Shown here: in pieces, positions 52,073 through 64,000 of the stretch
How positions within the stretch are numbered: position 1 is the stretch's first letter
Layout of the letters: every line of letters begins with the position of its first letter
NCBI RefSeq assembly: GCF_015694725.1
Contig: NZ_JADQDQ010000002.1
Location: forward strand, 728,034-792,033
Reading direction: 5' to 3'
DNA: 64,000 nucleotides
Source: Hymenobacter jeongseonensis
Lineage (GTDB): Bacteria; Bacteroidota; Bacteroidia; Cytophagales; Hymenobacteraceae
Translations under genes and position numbers: made by a program
Notes under the pieces: model-generated
Told to the model about the DNA's origin: nothing
Databases searched by the model: none
What the model saw: only the letters and a program-made list of their open reading frames with translations

Positions 52073-54439
52073 TCACTTGCTCAGCACGGCCACTTTGCTC
52101 ACGCAGGTATTCTTGCCGTCGGCATCCGACGTTAGCACCAAGTAAACGCCCGAACGGACGCGCTGCCCGTTGGGATTATTCATGTTCCAGGTTACAGTGC
52201 CGCCGTTGGCCGTGGTTGCGTACACCAAGTGCCCGGCCACGTCGGTAATCTTCACCAGCGCGTTATTGGCAAGCCCGGTGATGCCCATCGTACCCGTAAA
52301 ATCGGCCCGCACGGGATTGGGAAACACCGCCGCACACGTGGGCGTGCCCTCCGTGATGCTAGCCGCCCCCCGGTAGGCTACCACGCCCGCGTCGGTGGCC
52401 ACCCACACTTCACCGGTTTTGTCGTTCACCTTCACGTCTACGATGCGGTTGGACGGCAGCGGGCTGTTGGCCGTGGTGAAATGCAGCAGCGCCTCGTCGG
52501 CATCGGGGCTGAACAGCCACAGGCCATTATCGGTACCGAACCACTTCCGGTCGCCACCGTCAACGGCCAACGTGCGCACCGCCTCCGTAAACAACACGGG
52601 AAAGCCAGTGCCCTCGCCGCGGGTCACAAAGGGCAGCGTGAACCCGGCATTGGGGTCGAAGGGCCCGTTGGGGTCATTGAACACCGCCACGCCTTTGATG
52701 GTGGCCGCCCAGATGCTGCCCCGCCGGTCCTTGGCCAGCTCGTATACCTGGTTGTCGGGCAAACCGGACGCTGTGGTAAAAAAGCGCGGCGGATTGGGAC
52801 TAACCGGAGCGGGGTCGATGGCAAAGATTCCGAGCGCCGCATTGGTCGGGTCGGTTTTGCGCGCTACCGATACCCAAGCGTAGCCGTTATCATCGAGCGC
52901 AATGCGTTCGAGCGTCTCCAACCCGGACACCCACGGAATGGTGCGCCACGTGGTGGCCACCGGGTCCAGAATAAACAGGCCCGAATTGCCGGGCCGCAAG
53001 TGGCGGTTTACCACCCACACCAGGCCCGTGGCGTCGGCCGCCACGTCGGTGACTTCTACCCGTTCCTTAAGGCCAAACGTGCCCAACAGCGGGCTGCCAG
53101 GGGGCGTGCCATCGCCAAACTGGCGAAACTGCCCGGGGCCTTTCCATTCCAGCAACCCACCGCCGTTGTTTCCCACGTACAGGGTGCCGTCTGGGGTGCG
53201 GGTGCCGCGCACGGGACTTAACGGGTTAGGAAAATCCGTGAGCGAAGGCAAAGTAGCCGACGTAAAATTGGTCCATTGCCCGTTGGCAAACTCGTAGAAG
53301 CCCGCTCGAAAGCCCGAGGGCACGTACCGCTCGGAATACCCTCCCGTAAAAACGTTGACTTTGTTGCTTCGAGCATCGGCCAGGATGCTGAACGCCAAGC
53401 TGGTTTCAGGCCCGTTGGCCACAAACGTCTCCGGTGCTTGGGCCGAGCCGGGCTGCACGCGCTGTAAGCCAAGATTATAGTTGGCGACGTAATAACTACC
53501 GTCGCGGGAGCGTACGGCGTCCTGCGTAAAGGTTCCACCGGTTGGCGGCACTACGGTGGTCACTGCGCCGTTTCCGTCAATGCGGCGCACCCCAGCGTTG
53601 TCGTCGACAACGAGTACACCCGCGCTGCTGCTTCTAAGTGTGCGAAATTGGGCTGCATACGTATTGGGCACCAACTGCCACGAGCCCGGATTCCCCGAAA
53701 TGTATTTGAAAACCCCATTGGCTTCTACCCCAGCATACACCTGCCCGGCATAAGCGGCTAGGGTTCGGTAGGCGAGTTGCGCCGGATTGGCGCTAAGGGG
53801 CACTGGAATGTATTGGGTCCAGTTGCGGTAATCAAGCAAGTTGCTCGTCAGCGCCCCCCGCAATAACCCCACGGAAGTAGCCGCGAAGAGGTTTCCGTTG
53901 GCTACCGCGGCATCGTACACGGCTACCACGGTGCCGCCCGGCCCAATATTGCTGTACGTGTCGGTGATTTCGAGCTTTTCCAAATCAATCGCTACCAAGC
54001 CAAAACTAGTTGACAGATAGGCTTTTCCAGCCCCAATGGACACCTGATTAATTACTTTACTCCCTTGGATTGGCTTGCGCAGCACGTCGTTCAGGTTGCG
54101 CACGCGGCCATTGGGCTGCAGAATGTCAACGTTGGTGTTCTTGTAAGCCAGCACGGTTTGTTGCGTCACCGAGTCGTAGGCCAGGGCCACCACGCCCACG
54201 TCGTTCAACCCATCGCGCCGCGAAAGCACCTGCGTGGTGTTCAGCTTTTTATCCAGGAAATAAAAGTTGCTTTCCGTGGCCACGTACACCCGGTCGCCGG
54301 CATCGGCCAGGCGCAGGGGGCGGTTGGTGGGCAAGTGCAACTGCCAATCGCCATAGCCAGCGGTGCTTTGCGCACGGGAAGTAGCAGCCCATAAAACCAG
54401 GCCGGCCAACGCCAGCAAACAACGGAAAACGTGCAACAT
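52073..54439 (-). CDS. porZ: Type IX secretion protein PorZ
   Basis: PorZ is a surface part of the T9SS attachment complex with PorU, PorV and PorQ; it binds anionic lipopolysaccharide and helps link it to cargo. The 788-residue product has a signal peptide (LLALAGLVLWAATSRA), two beta-propeller domains (two-component regulator-type blades such as GLVAIDLEKLEITDTYSN, and TGLPDNQVYELAKDRRGSIW) and a T9SS C-terminal domain beginning FPNPVRADF and ending KVAVLSK. The start at 54439 opens the signal peptide. Size (about 780) matches known PorZ. Confidence 0.87.
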   Translation of the reverse strand: MLHVFRCLLALAGLVLWAATSRAQSTAGYGDWQLHLPTNRPLRLADAGDRVYVATESNFYFLDKKLNTTQVLSRRDGLNDVGVVALAYDSVTQQTVLAYKNTNVDILQPNGRVRNLNDVLRKPIQGSKVINQVSIGAGKAYLSTSFGLVAIDLEKLEITDTYSNIGPGGTVVAVYDAAVANGNLFAATSVGLLRGALTSNLLDYRNWTQYIPVPLSANPAQLAYRTLAAYAGQVYAGVEANGVFKYISGNPGSWQLVPNTYAAQFRTLRSSSAGVLVVDDNAGVRRIDGNGAVTTVVPPTGGTFTQDAVRSRDGSYYVANYNLGLQRVQPGSAQAPETFVANGPETSLAFSILADARSNKVNVFTGGYSERYVPSGFRAGFYEFANGQWTNFTSATLPSLTDFPNPLSPVRGTRTPDGTLYVGNNGGGLLEWKGPGQFRQFGDGTPPGSPLLGTFGLKERVEVTDVAADATGLVWVVNRHLRPGNSGLFILDPVATTWRTIPWVSGLETLERIALDDNGYAWVSVARKTDPTNAALGIFAIDPAPVSPNPPRFFTTASGLPDNQVYELAKDRRGSIWAATIKGVAVFNDPNGPFDPNAGFTLPFVTRGEGTGFPVLFTEAVRTLAVDGGDRKWFGTDNGLWLFSPDADEALLHFTTANSPLPSNRIVDVKVNDKTGEVWVATDAGVVAYRGAASITEGTPTCAAVFPNPVRADFTGTMGITGLANNALVKITDVAGHLVYATTANGGTVTWNMNNPNGQRVRSGVYLVLTSDADGKNTCVSKVAVLSK

Positions 54440-54508
54440 ACGCTCAGCAAAAAACACGATTTAAGTACAAGCAGCGGGGCTGCTTTTGCCAACGCTTAGC
54501 CCAACGGT

Positions 54509-55135
54509 TTAGTGCGTGGCCGCGGAGCGGGGCCCCGGAGCCAGCGACTTGGCCTGCATGCCCGCCACAAAGCACGGCCGGCACCGGGCTTCGTACGAGT
54601 CGGTTTCGCCGAGCAACACCTGGCTCTCGCTGGCGGCGTTGCGGTACGAATACGAAGCAATTTCGCCGCAGCACACGCACACAGCGTGCACTTTGGTCAC
54701 GTATTCAGCCGTGGCCAGCAGGGCCGGCATGGGGCCAAACGGCCGCCCCAGGTAGTCCATATCCAGCCCGGCCACGATGACGCGGGTGCCGTTGTCGGCG
54801 AGCTGTTGGCAGACTTCTACCAGCGAATCGTCAAAAAATTGGCCTTCGTCGATGCCCACCACATCGGAACCGGCGGCCAGCAGCAAAATTTCGGACGGAA
54901 TAGCCACCGGCGTCGAGCGGATGCGGGCCGCGTTGTGGCTCACCACGTCTTCGGCATCGTAGCGGGTATCGACGGCGGGCTTGAAAATCTCCACCTGCTG
55001 CCGGGCAATGCGGGCGCGGGTCAGGCGGCGAATGAGTTCTTCGGTTTTGCCCGAGAACATGGAGCCGCACACCACTTCAATCCAGCCCCGGCGAGGGGCG
55101 TTGTGACGGTTGCCAACGCGGGGTTCAATAAACAA
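54509..55135 (-). CDS. tdk: Thymidine kinase
   Basis: Phosphorylates thymidine in the salvage route. The 208-residue product has the P-loop [15 protein letters not shown], the DEGQFFDD motif and the zinc Cys pairs CVCC and CRPC. No ATG lies near the fold; the TTG at 55135 gives LFIEPRVGN (Met at the first position), which is the expected N-terminus. The longer frame upstream to 55387 is not conserved-looking. Confidence 0.92.
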   Translation of the reverse strand: MFIEPRVGNRHNAPRRGWIEVVCGSMFSGKTEELIRRLTRARIARQQVEIFKPAVDTRYDAEDVVSHNAARIRSTPVAIPSEILLLAAGSDVVGIDEGQFFDDSLVEVCQQLADNGTRVIVAGLDMDYLGRPFGPMPALLATAEYVTKVHAVCVCCGEIASYSYRNAASESQVLLGETDSYEARCRPCFVAGMQAKSLAPGPRSAATH

Positions 55136-55305
55136 AGTACAGGCGGACTTGAGGTGAGTTGGAAACCTAAAGTTAGGGACGAACGGCCGAGCACGAAGCA
55201 CCGATTCCGCTGCCAATCCGGGGCATTTTCGGTAAACACGCTGACCATCTGCGATTCCATCACCGGGCATTGCCGTCAATAATTCCGGTAAGGCGGCGCT
55301 GAGGG

Positions 55306-55626
55306 TTAGCTGTACCGGACGTGGGGCAACTGCGTGGCGTCGGGCACACGGCCTACTACTTCCCCGGCAGCCAAGCGAGCCTGGCACGTCAGCCGCTCAT
55401 TGGCGAGCAGCCGCCCAGCGGCCCGGTAGCGCTCCTCAGCCGCTGTGAGGGGGCTTAGGTTTTCCAGGCCGGCCCTCACTTGCAAGCGGCAGGTGGTGCA
55501 GCGGCCTTTGGCCCCGCAAGCGTGCATCCAATCGTGGCCAGCGGCTTGCAAGGCGGCCAGTAGAGTGGCATCGGCGGGTACCGCTACCACCGCGCCCGGT
55601 AAGTTTTCAATCGTTAACAGGGCCAT
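55306..55626 (-). CDS. 2Fe-2S ferredoxin
   Basis: A 106-residue plant/adrenodoxin-fold ferredoxin. Ligands: Cys in [15 protein letters not shown] (three) and RLTCQARL (fourth). It differs from the ferredoxin at 19800 in spacing sequence and has no iscX neighbour. Divergent from the next gene by 36 bp. Confidence 0.87.
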   Translation of the reverse strand: MALLTIENLPGAVVAVPADATLLAALQAAGHDWMHACGAKGRCTTCRLQVRAGLENLSPLTAAEERYRAAGRLLANERLTCQARLAAGEVVGRVPDATQLPHVRYS

Positions 55627-55663
55627 TTATGCCTAACTTCGGCCACCGAAACCCGGCCTTTTT

Positions 55664-56881
55664 ATGAACGACAAATATAGCCTCGCCAAGTGCGCGCAAT
55701 ACGGTCGCCGTCTGGCCACACGGCTCTGCGACCAGCATTTCGGCTCTGAGCCGACCGCCACCCTCGATGGCCCGGCGGTGCTCAAATTCACTCCCATTCG
55801 CCAGCTCAATCTGCTGGTGGTGCGTCAATTACTTGGCCAGTGGCAATCGGAAACGGCTCACTTGCGCAGCCCTTATTTCGATTTTGAAGCGCCCCCCGTG
55901 CAAGCGGCCCTCACGCAGTTCATGAACGTGCTCTCGCGCTACATCAGCCTGAGCCGCGGCGCTTTTGAGCCCCTGCTGGCGCAAGCTGCTGCCGACACCC
56001 TAACCATTGTGGCGGACCCGGCGGCTAGCTTCCAGCGCCTTATTCTGGGCAGCGCCGAGACGTTCACGCCGCAGGAGCTGCGTGCCAACCTGCGCTACAT
56101 CGACGTGGACAAAGCTTTTTACGAAGGGTTTGTGGACAGCCTGCCAGCCAGCAGCGAGCTGAGCCGCGACTTTCTAACGCACCGCTTCGAATTGTACCAC
56201 GCAGCTAACTACAAGGCGCACCAGCCTATGCAGCGCTTGGTAACCGAATTTAGCGCCCTGCTGCCGCTAACCGCCGCCGATTTGCTCGAGGATGGCCCGG
56301 TATCGACCACAACCGTTTCAGCTGTGCCTGCGGTTGAACCCCAATCGGCCTCCGTTCCCGAGGTTGCGGCTCCAGAAGTTGTCCCCGTTGCTGTTCCAAC
56401 TTTCGTGGCTGCTCCGGCGGCTGTGGTCCAGCCGCCAGTGGCCGCGACCATTCCAGTTCCGGCCCCGCCTACGGTTTCTCCAGAACCCGCCGCCCCGGTT
56501 CCAATCCGGCCGGTGCCCACTCCGGAAACGGCCAGCGTGCCCCTCCACGAAAAGCTGAAAGCCAGCCAGCCCAGTGCCGCTCCCCTAGCCGAAACCTTGC
56601 GCGCTAGCGCGGCGCCTTCCCAAGTGGCCGAGCGCCCAGGCCCCAAGGTTGAAACGTTGCGCGAAGCCATTTCCATCAATCAGCGTTTCAGCTTCATCAA
56701 CGAGTTGTTCAACGGCGAGAACATGGACTACCACGCTACCATTCAACACCTCGATTCGTTGACGACGGCCGACCAGGCCCGCGCTTATGTCTTGGGCGAT
56801 TTGTCTCAACGCTACGACTGGAGCCGTAAAGAAGAGCACGTCAACAAGCTCCTGAAGCTCATCGAACGCAAGTTTGCCTAG
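55664..56881 (+). CDS. Hypothetical protein with long Pro/Ala/Val linker
   Basis: A 405-residue cytoplasmic-looking protein with three parts. Residues 1-215 are helical and conserved-looking (LAKCAQYGRRLATRLCDQHF, then helical repeats). Residues about 216-320 are a low-complexity linker rich in Pro, Ala and Val. Residues about 335-405 form a compact helical C-domain (SINQRFSFINELFNGENMDY and YDWSRKEEHVNKLLKLIERK). The C-domain resembles a conserved Bacteroidota-only module of unknown role. The next gene overlaps its stop. Confidence 0.7.
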   Translation: MNDKYSLAKCAQYGRRLATRLCDQHFGSEPTATLDGPAVLKFTPIRQLNLLVVRQLLGQWQSETAHLRSPYFDFEAPPVQAALTQFMNVLSRYISLSRGAFEPLLAQAAADTLTIVADPAASFQRLILGSAETFTPQELRANLRYIDVDKAFYEGFVDSLPASSELSRDFLTHRFELYHAANYKAHQPMQRLVTEFSALLPLTAADLLEDGPVSTTTVSAVPAVEPQSASVPEVAAPEVVPVAVPTFVAAPAAVVQPPVAATIPVPAPPTVSPEPAAPVPIRPVPTPETASVPLHEKLKASQPSAAPLAETLRASAAPSQVAERPGPKVETLREAISINQRFSFINELFNGENMDYHATIQHLDSLTTADQARAYVLGDLSQRYDWSRKEEHVNKLLKLIERKFA

Positions 56882-57941
56882 TTTCCCGTCCTTTTCTAGG
56901 CCCGTATTGGGGGGGTCACGGTTCCGCCGTTGGCTGCTGCCCTGGCTAGTGGCAGTGGCGGCGCTGGCCAGCCTGGCGTATCCCATGTACGTGCATTTTG
57001 ATTTTTCTCATTCGCCCGATACGCGCAGCTACTTGCGCATGGCCTCTGGGCGTTTCGATAGCACCCGGGTAACGCACCGCTACCGGGTGCTGTTGCCCGC
57101 GGCGGCCGCAGTCGTTGCCGCACCTCTGGCCAAAGCCTATGCGCAAGTGTGGCCGCAGCGCCCGGCCGGGCAGTGGCCGCTACGCTTTGCTTTTTATCTG
57201 GTCAACTGTTTTGTGCTGGCCGCCGCCGCCGCATACTGGTTCAATGCGGCTCGGCTCACGGGCGCCTCCGCCGAGGCCGCAGCGCTCGCCATGTTGGCCG
57301 TTCTAAGCAGCCGGTGGGCCGTGTATGCCGCCGGCCTGCCCCTCACCGACAGCTTGTACTTGTTCGTCTTTGGAGCGGGTTATTACGCCGTTCGCCGTGG
57401 CCCTGGGGGGAGTTGGGAATTGATTTTGGCCCTAGTCCTGGGCCCTATAGCTAAGGAATCTTTCTTTCTGCTGTTGCCGTGGCTGCTTTGGTTTGGGCGC
57501 AAAACACTCTCGTTGCCTAAGCAGCTGCTCGCGTTGACGATTGGTTTAGCTGGTCTGTTTGCCGTGCACCAGTTGGTTGATAGCCGCCTTGGTGCGCCAC
57601 CCACTCAGTCCATTTCCAATGCCCTGGAGCATATTGAGAACCTGACTTACTCGGTCCACCGCGCCCTATCGCCCAAAGGCATTGGCGAATTGCTGAGCAT
57701 ATTTGGACTTTTCACCTTATTTATCCCCATCGCCTTGTGGTTGGAGAGAGGACGCAGCCGTTCGTTTCCCCCATTCTATGCCACGTTGGGCGCGCCCGAG
57801 GTTGGCTTGCTCGGCGTTGTAGTGCTGCATATGCTACTTTCGGGCGACTTGGGGCGCATGGGTTACTTGTTCGCTCCGGCCTTTTGTGCAGCGTTGGCAT
57901 TAGTCTTCACGCATGGCCGCCGCTTGCTGCGAAACGGATAG
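56874..57941 (+). CDS. GT-C-like membrane protein A
   Basis: A 355-residue polytopic protein with about ten helices. An early periplasmic loop has PDTRSYL (residues 48-54), in the place where GT-C glycosyltransferases keep their acidic catalytic loop. No ATG starts the frame; the TTG at 56874 overlaps the previous gene by eight bases. It may transfer sugars from polyprenyl carriers, but no family assignment is firm. Convergent with the next gene, with a 42-base overlap. Confidence 0.6.
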   Translation: MPSFPSFSRPVLGGSRFRRWLLPWLVAVAALASLAYPMYVHFDFSHSPDTRSYLRMASGRFDSTRVTHRYRVLLPAAAAVVAAPLAKAYAQVWPQRPAGQWPLRFAFYLVNCFVLAAAAAYWFNAARLTGASAEAAALAMLAVLSSRWAVYAAGLPLTDSLYLFVFGAGYYAVRRGPGGSWELILALVLGPIAKESFFLLLPWLLWFGRKTLSLPKQLLALTIGLAGLFAVHQLVDSRLGAPPTQSISNALEHIENLTYSVHRALSPKGIGELLSIFGLFTLFIPIALWLERGRSRSFPPFYATLGAPEVGLLGVVVLHMLLSGDLGRMGYLFAPAFCAALALVFTHGRRLLRNG

Positions 57942-59258
57942 ATGGCCCTTAGTCGGTCCCTGCAAACCAACCAATGCCAACCCCAACAGCAACGGCCACA
58001 CCGGCAGCAAAAAGCGCGCGGCTCCCAACGGGCCCGTCACAGTTGCCACGTACAGCAGCAACCCCACCGCTAGCCAGCTCCCGGCACGCATCAGCCGCCC
58101 ACCCTTTCTAACCAAAAGAAGCCCTCGCACGGCCAACGCCAGGCGGGCCACGTTCGCCAGCAATACTACGGCTAGCAGCACCAGTAGCCCCCAGGGCAGG
58201 TTAGCCAGCGCCTGCAACAAGCCCCCGGACCGGGCCTGTGCCAAGAGGCCTCCGCCAATAGGGGGCTTCAAGCCCACAAACTGGCTTATGTCAAATCGGC
58301 CCGGGTCTAGGAAAAATGCGGCCATCCCCAACGCCTGTTGCCGGGCATATACCAGCGGGTGTGCCCACAACACGGCCGTTGCCTCCGTTCGAATCAGTTG
58401 CTGTCGCAGAGCAAAAGTGGGCTGGGCATTTGCTTTCTGCAATACCTGCTTCACCCAGGCATCTTCCGCCGCTGGTCCCGCCTGTTGCCGAACTACCCCC
58501 GCCGCGTTGTAATGCAGCAGGTTGATTTCAGCAATACTCGAAAAGTGAAAATATCCGGTGCGTTGCTCGTTCCATTGCATATACAGCCCAGCCACGAGCA
58601 ACGGCACCACTCCCAACAAGGCCAACTTCCATTTTTTCCGCCACCATGCGACCAGTAATCCTATCGCAGCCAACCCACCTGTCAAAGGATAAAAAACTGG
58701 TTTTAACAGCAACGCCAGTATCAATGCCCCCATCACGCCAGCAAAATAGCGGTATTTCGGTCTCTTAATAAACAGGATACTACTAACTGCTAGTGCCACA
58801 ACCGCCGTTTGCAAGAGCATTTCGCTCATCACGGCACTGGCATAAATGTACTGCGCCGGAAATGTCAGCAACCCCAACACGGCCCAGCCCCAATTTCTTG
58901 CTGATGGAGTCCACCAATAAGCCCAGCACGTCAGCACCAAACCAATATTAAATAAGCTGAGCAGATTCTGCACTACGAGTAACAGCACAGGCAGCTTACC
59001 GACATTCAGAGCCATTAACGCCATTGGATAACCCGCTGGCCTAATAGTATATTCTTGGACTGACTGCCCTTGGGGCAATGCAGCGGGCAATGCTCTTGCA
59101 TAAAGCTCCCCATGGAGCCGCAAATTCTCAGCCGCCTGCAAGTACCTATCCGAGTCTGGAAAACACCATTTCCCGGAAGTCAGGGACCATCCCAAAGCAA
59201 GCGCATGTGCTGCGACCAAAACCGCCCAAACCCAAATCGGCACTTGCTTGGCCGTCAT
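57900..59258 (-). CDS. GT-C-like membrane protein B
   Basis: A 452-residue protein with about eleven helices. The first loop has FPDSDRYLQAAENL (Asp35, Asp37), like the first-loop acidic motif of ArnT/PMT-type glycosyltransferases. Its start codon shares one base with the rodA stop (59258), so it is probably co-transcribed with rodA. It has motif similarity to protein A across the convergent border, suggesting distant paralogy. Confidence 0.65.
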   Translation of the reverse strand: MTAKQVPIWVWAVLVAAHALALGWSLTSGKWCFPDSDRYLQAAENLRLHGELYARALPAALPQGQSVQEYTIRPAGYPMALMALNVGKLPVLLLVVQNLLSLFNIGLVLTCWAYWWTPSARNWGWAVLGLLTFPAQYIYASAVMSEMLLQTAVVALAVSSILFIKRPKYRYFAGVMGALILALLLKPVFYPLTGGLAAIGLLVAWWRKKWKLALLGVVPLLVAGLYMQWNEQRTGYFHFSSIAEINLLHYNAAGVVRQQAGPAAEDAWVKQVLQKANAQPTFALRQQLIRTEATAVLWAHPLVYARQQALGMAAFFLDPGRFDISQFVGLKPPIGGGLLAQARSGGLLQALANLPWGLLVLLAVVLLANVARLALAVRGLLLVRKGGRLMRAGSWLAVGLLLYVATVTGPLGAARFLLPVWPLLLGLALVGLQGPTKGHLSVSQQAAAMRED

Positions 59259-60553
59259 CAGCGCACCAGGTCTTGCTTCCGGTACGCATCCAGCGCCAGC
59301 AGACTAAACAACAAAATAGTAAATGACCACAGGGAAGACCCCCCGTAACTAAAAAATGGCAACGGAATACCCACTACGGGCGCCAGTCCGATGGTCATTC
59401 CCATATTAACCGTCATGTGAAAGAATAGCACACTCGCTACACAGTACCCATAAGTTCGCCCAAATACTGACTTTTGGCGCTCGGCCACGTAGATAATTCG
59501 CCATAGCAACACCAAGTACAGTGCAATCACCACGAAGCTGCCTACCCATCCAAACTCCTCTCCTACGGTGCAGAAAATAAAATCTGTGCTCTGCTCAGGC
59601 ACGAAATCAAATTTCGTCTGCGTCCCTTGCAGGAACCCTTTGCCAACCAGCCCCCCCGACCCAATTGCAATTTTGCTTTGCGTCACATTCCATCCTTTGC
59701 CCAACGGGTCTGCCGAGGGATTAATGAGTATTTCAATGCGCTGCCGTTGGTGGGGTTGTAAAACGTTATTGTAAAAGAAATCGACCCCAATTACCATCCC
59801 TACCACTGTAATCCAAACCCCCACAGCAAGCGGCAAATGATGCCGAAGTATCTTACGGTTGAATCCTAATACAGCCAAAAGAATGACCGTAAATACACCA
59901 ACAAGCCACAATTTGGGCACCAGCAGTGCCAACAACAAAATAACTGCCCCAGCTGCTAAAAGCAGCAGTATCAAAGGCGACATTCCTTCTCTGAAATAAG
60001 CGAGCAACAACGCAGCAAATACCAATGCCTGCCCCGATTCGTTTGAGGCGATAATAAGCACCGGTGGCAATAAGGTTATTCCCGCCAAGAGCATTTGGTC
60101 GCGCCAGTTCTGATTTCGCAGATTGATACCAGCCATAAAGCGCGAAGCAGCTAGTGCAGTCGTAAACTTCGCAAATTCTGCTGGTTGCAGCCGTACCGGC
60201 CCAATTTCTAGCCACGAACGAGACCCTGCAATGGGACGCGCTACAAAAAGCGTCACCAATAGCAGCACTATCATCCCCCCATACAGCACGTACGCCAAGG
60301 TATCATACGCTTTGTAGTCCACTACCAACAGCACTACCACAAGTACTACGGCCGTCGCAATCCACAGTAATTGCTTGAACCAGTTAAAAGCCATCAGCTT
60401 ATCAAAGCTTAAACTTCCAAGTGGGTTAGCAGGTGCATCAAAAGAATAACTTGACGCATAAATACAAACCCATCCTATTCCAACCAGCACTACATAAAGC
60501 AATACCGTTAACCAATCTATACTACGACTATAACGTGCTGGTGAAACTTGCAC
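59258..60553 (-). CDS. rodA: Rod-shape SEDS glycosyltransferase RodA
   Basis: Polymerises peptidoglycan glycan strands with its partner PBP2 during elongation. The 431-residue product has ten helices and the SEDS motifs GSRSWLEIGPVRLQPAEFAK and VGEEFGWVGSF. The start is a GTG at 60553, since no ATG opens the frame. The mrd/mre partners are not in this window. It lies just downstream of the rRNA operon terminator. Confidence 0.92.
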   Translation of the reverse strand: MQVSPARYSRSIDWLTVLLYVVLVGIGWVCIYASSYSFDAPANPLGSLSFDKLMAFNWFKQLLWIATAVVLVVVLLVVDYKAYDTLAYVLYGGMIVLLLVTLFVARPIAGSRSWLEIGPVRLQPAEFAKFTTALAASRFMAGINLRNQNWRDQMLLAGITLLPPVLIIASNESGQALVFAALLLAYFREGMSPLILLLLAAGAVILLLALLVPKLWLVGVFTVILLAVLGFNRKILRHHLPLAVGVWITVVGMVIGVDFFYNNVLQPHQRQRIEILINPSADPLGKGWNVTQSKIAIGSGGLVGKGFLQGTQTKFDFVPEQSTDFIFCTVGEEFGWVGSFVVIALYLVLLWRIIYVAERQKSVFGRTYGYCVASVLFFHMTVNMGMTIGLAPVVGIPLPFFSYGGSSLWSFTILLFSLLALDAYRKQDLVR

Positions 60554-60671
60554 AATTAATAAAGGCTAAATACTTACACAAATTTACACACTTAATATGA
60601 CAGCGAAGAACTTGTAACGCTAGTATAACGCCCAGTTGTCGGAGGGGGGAAGTGGGGGCTTGTAAATACAA

Positions 60672-60713
60672 AACGCCCCTGCGCGGGCCGGTGAAGGCGG
60701 GCGCAGGGGCGTT
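60672..60713 (-). terminator. Terminator of the rRNA operon
   Basis: A 13-bp stem (60672-60684 with 60701-60713) with a 16-base loop; the minus-strand transcript ends in GTTTTGTATTT. It lies just after 5S. Confidence 0.85.
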
Positions 60714-60726
60714 GGGGCAAATAAGG

Positions 60727-60836
60727 TTGGCGGCGACCGACTCTCCCACCGGTGAAGGCAGTACCATAGGCGCACCGGGGCTTAACGGCTCTGTTCGGAA
60801 TGGGAAGAGGTGAACACCCGGGCTAAAGCCACCATT
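60727..60836 (-). rRNA. rrf: 5S ribosomal RNA
   Basis: The minus strand contains the conserved 5S core CCATTCCGAACAGAG and GGTGGGAGAGTCGGTCGC near the 3' end, with closing helix GTGGC/GCCGC. Ends are set by helix I and are accurate to about five bases. Confidence 0.9.
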
Positions 60837-60876
60837 GCTGGCGGGTCACTGCGTGTTCGTGCAGGACTCAATAACG

Positions 60877-60903
60877 TTGACGTAAGGGGACAAAAACGAA
60901 GCG
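60877..60903 (-). promoter_or_regulatory. Pre-23S processing stem, 3' arm
   Basis: The plus-strand sequence TTGACGTAAGGGG, then ACAAAAACGAAGCG, is the inverse complement of 63915-63943 except for a two-base bulge. The arms flank the 23S gene and would form an RNase III-type processing stem. Confidence 0.75.
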
Positions 60904-60938
60904 TGTGTTGCGCGTTCGACGATTATATTAATTGCTTA

Positions 60939-63855
<2,917 letters not shown>

Positions 63856-64000
63856 GCTTTCGTAACGCTCCTTATTGCTAAGGTGCTTTCTCCGTTGCCG
63901 GAGCAAGCGCGCTACGCTTCGTTTTTGTTACCCCTTACGTCAAAGAACGTGTATCACTCTGGTCTCTAGTGATGTCGTGAAAAACAGCCGTTTGCTGATT
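63856..64000 (-). other. Part of the 16S-23S internal spacer
   Basis: Between the 23S 5' end and the window edge. It contains the 5' arm of the processing stem (63915-63943). No tRNA gene is visible in the portion shown; tRNA and 16S genes would be further right. Confidence 0.7.
63915..63943 (-). promoter_or_regulatory. Pre-23S processing stem, 5' arm
   Basis: Pairs with 60877-60903 to enclose the 23S rRNA, leaving a two-base bulge (TA). Confidence 0.75.

Noticed and set aside
55136..55387. N-terminal extension of thymidine kinase
   Set aside because: The extra 84 residues are not similar to any part of Tdk; the fold begins at the TTG at 55135.

Overview
The window looks like chromosome from a GC-rich member of the Bacteroidota, most likely Hymenobacter or a close relative in the Cytophagales. 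This rests on three type IX secretion genes (porV, porU, porZ), repeated Bacteroidota-type promoters (TTG, 19-22 bases, then TAnnTTTG), a NADH dehydrogenase operon with a short NuoG, and a family of interspersed palindromes resembling those I associate with Hymenobacter. I ran no database search, so the genus is an inference.

Layout. 1-10.4 kb: the end of a type II NADH dehydrogenase, a non-catalytic M16 peptidase homologue, porU-porV, pssA, a metallo-hydrolase and an FAD amine/amino-acid oxidase. 10.6-18.9 kb: a large TolB-like propeller/barrel protein, then ccmB-ccmC-ccmD-like-ccmE-ccmF for cytochrome c maturation. 18.9-25.5 kb: a DUF2520 protein, ferredoxin-iscX, a cold-shock protein, a UbiA prenyltransferase, a YjjG-type nucleotidase, a phage-type dNMP kinase homologue, an orphan gene and pruA. 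25.5-27.5 kb: a sensor kinase overlapping its single-domain response regulator. 27.7-36.4 kb: nuoABCDEFGHIJ, ending at a very long perfect palindrome; nuoKLMN are not in the window. 36.4-37.65 kb: a small AT-richer patch of orphan membrane proteins. 37.65-46.6 kb: housekeeping and stress genes (aspS, tadA, sodA, an Old Yellow Enzyme, a nucleoside permease, a BCS1-like AAA ATPase, ndk) and two small secreted proteins. 46.9-51.3 kb: nrnA and four consecutive exported FKBP prolyl isomerases. 51.3-60.6 kb: recO, porZ, tdk, a second ferredoxin, a Pro/Ala-linker protein, two convergent GT-C-like membrane proteins and rodA. 60.7-64 kb: 5S and 23S rRNA on the minus strand, with the matching pre-23S processing stem; the 16S gene would lie beyond the right edge.

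How the genes work together. NDH-2 and Nuo feed electrons to quinone, and Ccm builds the c-type cytochromes that act further down the chain. PorU, PorV and PorZ are three of the four known parts of the T9SS attachment complex; they process and anchor cargo at the cell surface, where the exported FKBP proteins and the secreted propeller/barrel proteins also act. RodA and the adjacent GT-C-like proteins belong to envelope polymer synthesis.

The least explained elements are the 85-98 bp palindromic repeats. There are five full copies plus one half copy, and three of the full copies sit between genes inside the nuo operon. No CRISPR array, prophage, transposase or defence island was seen, and no clearly new multi-gene system.
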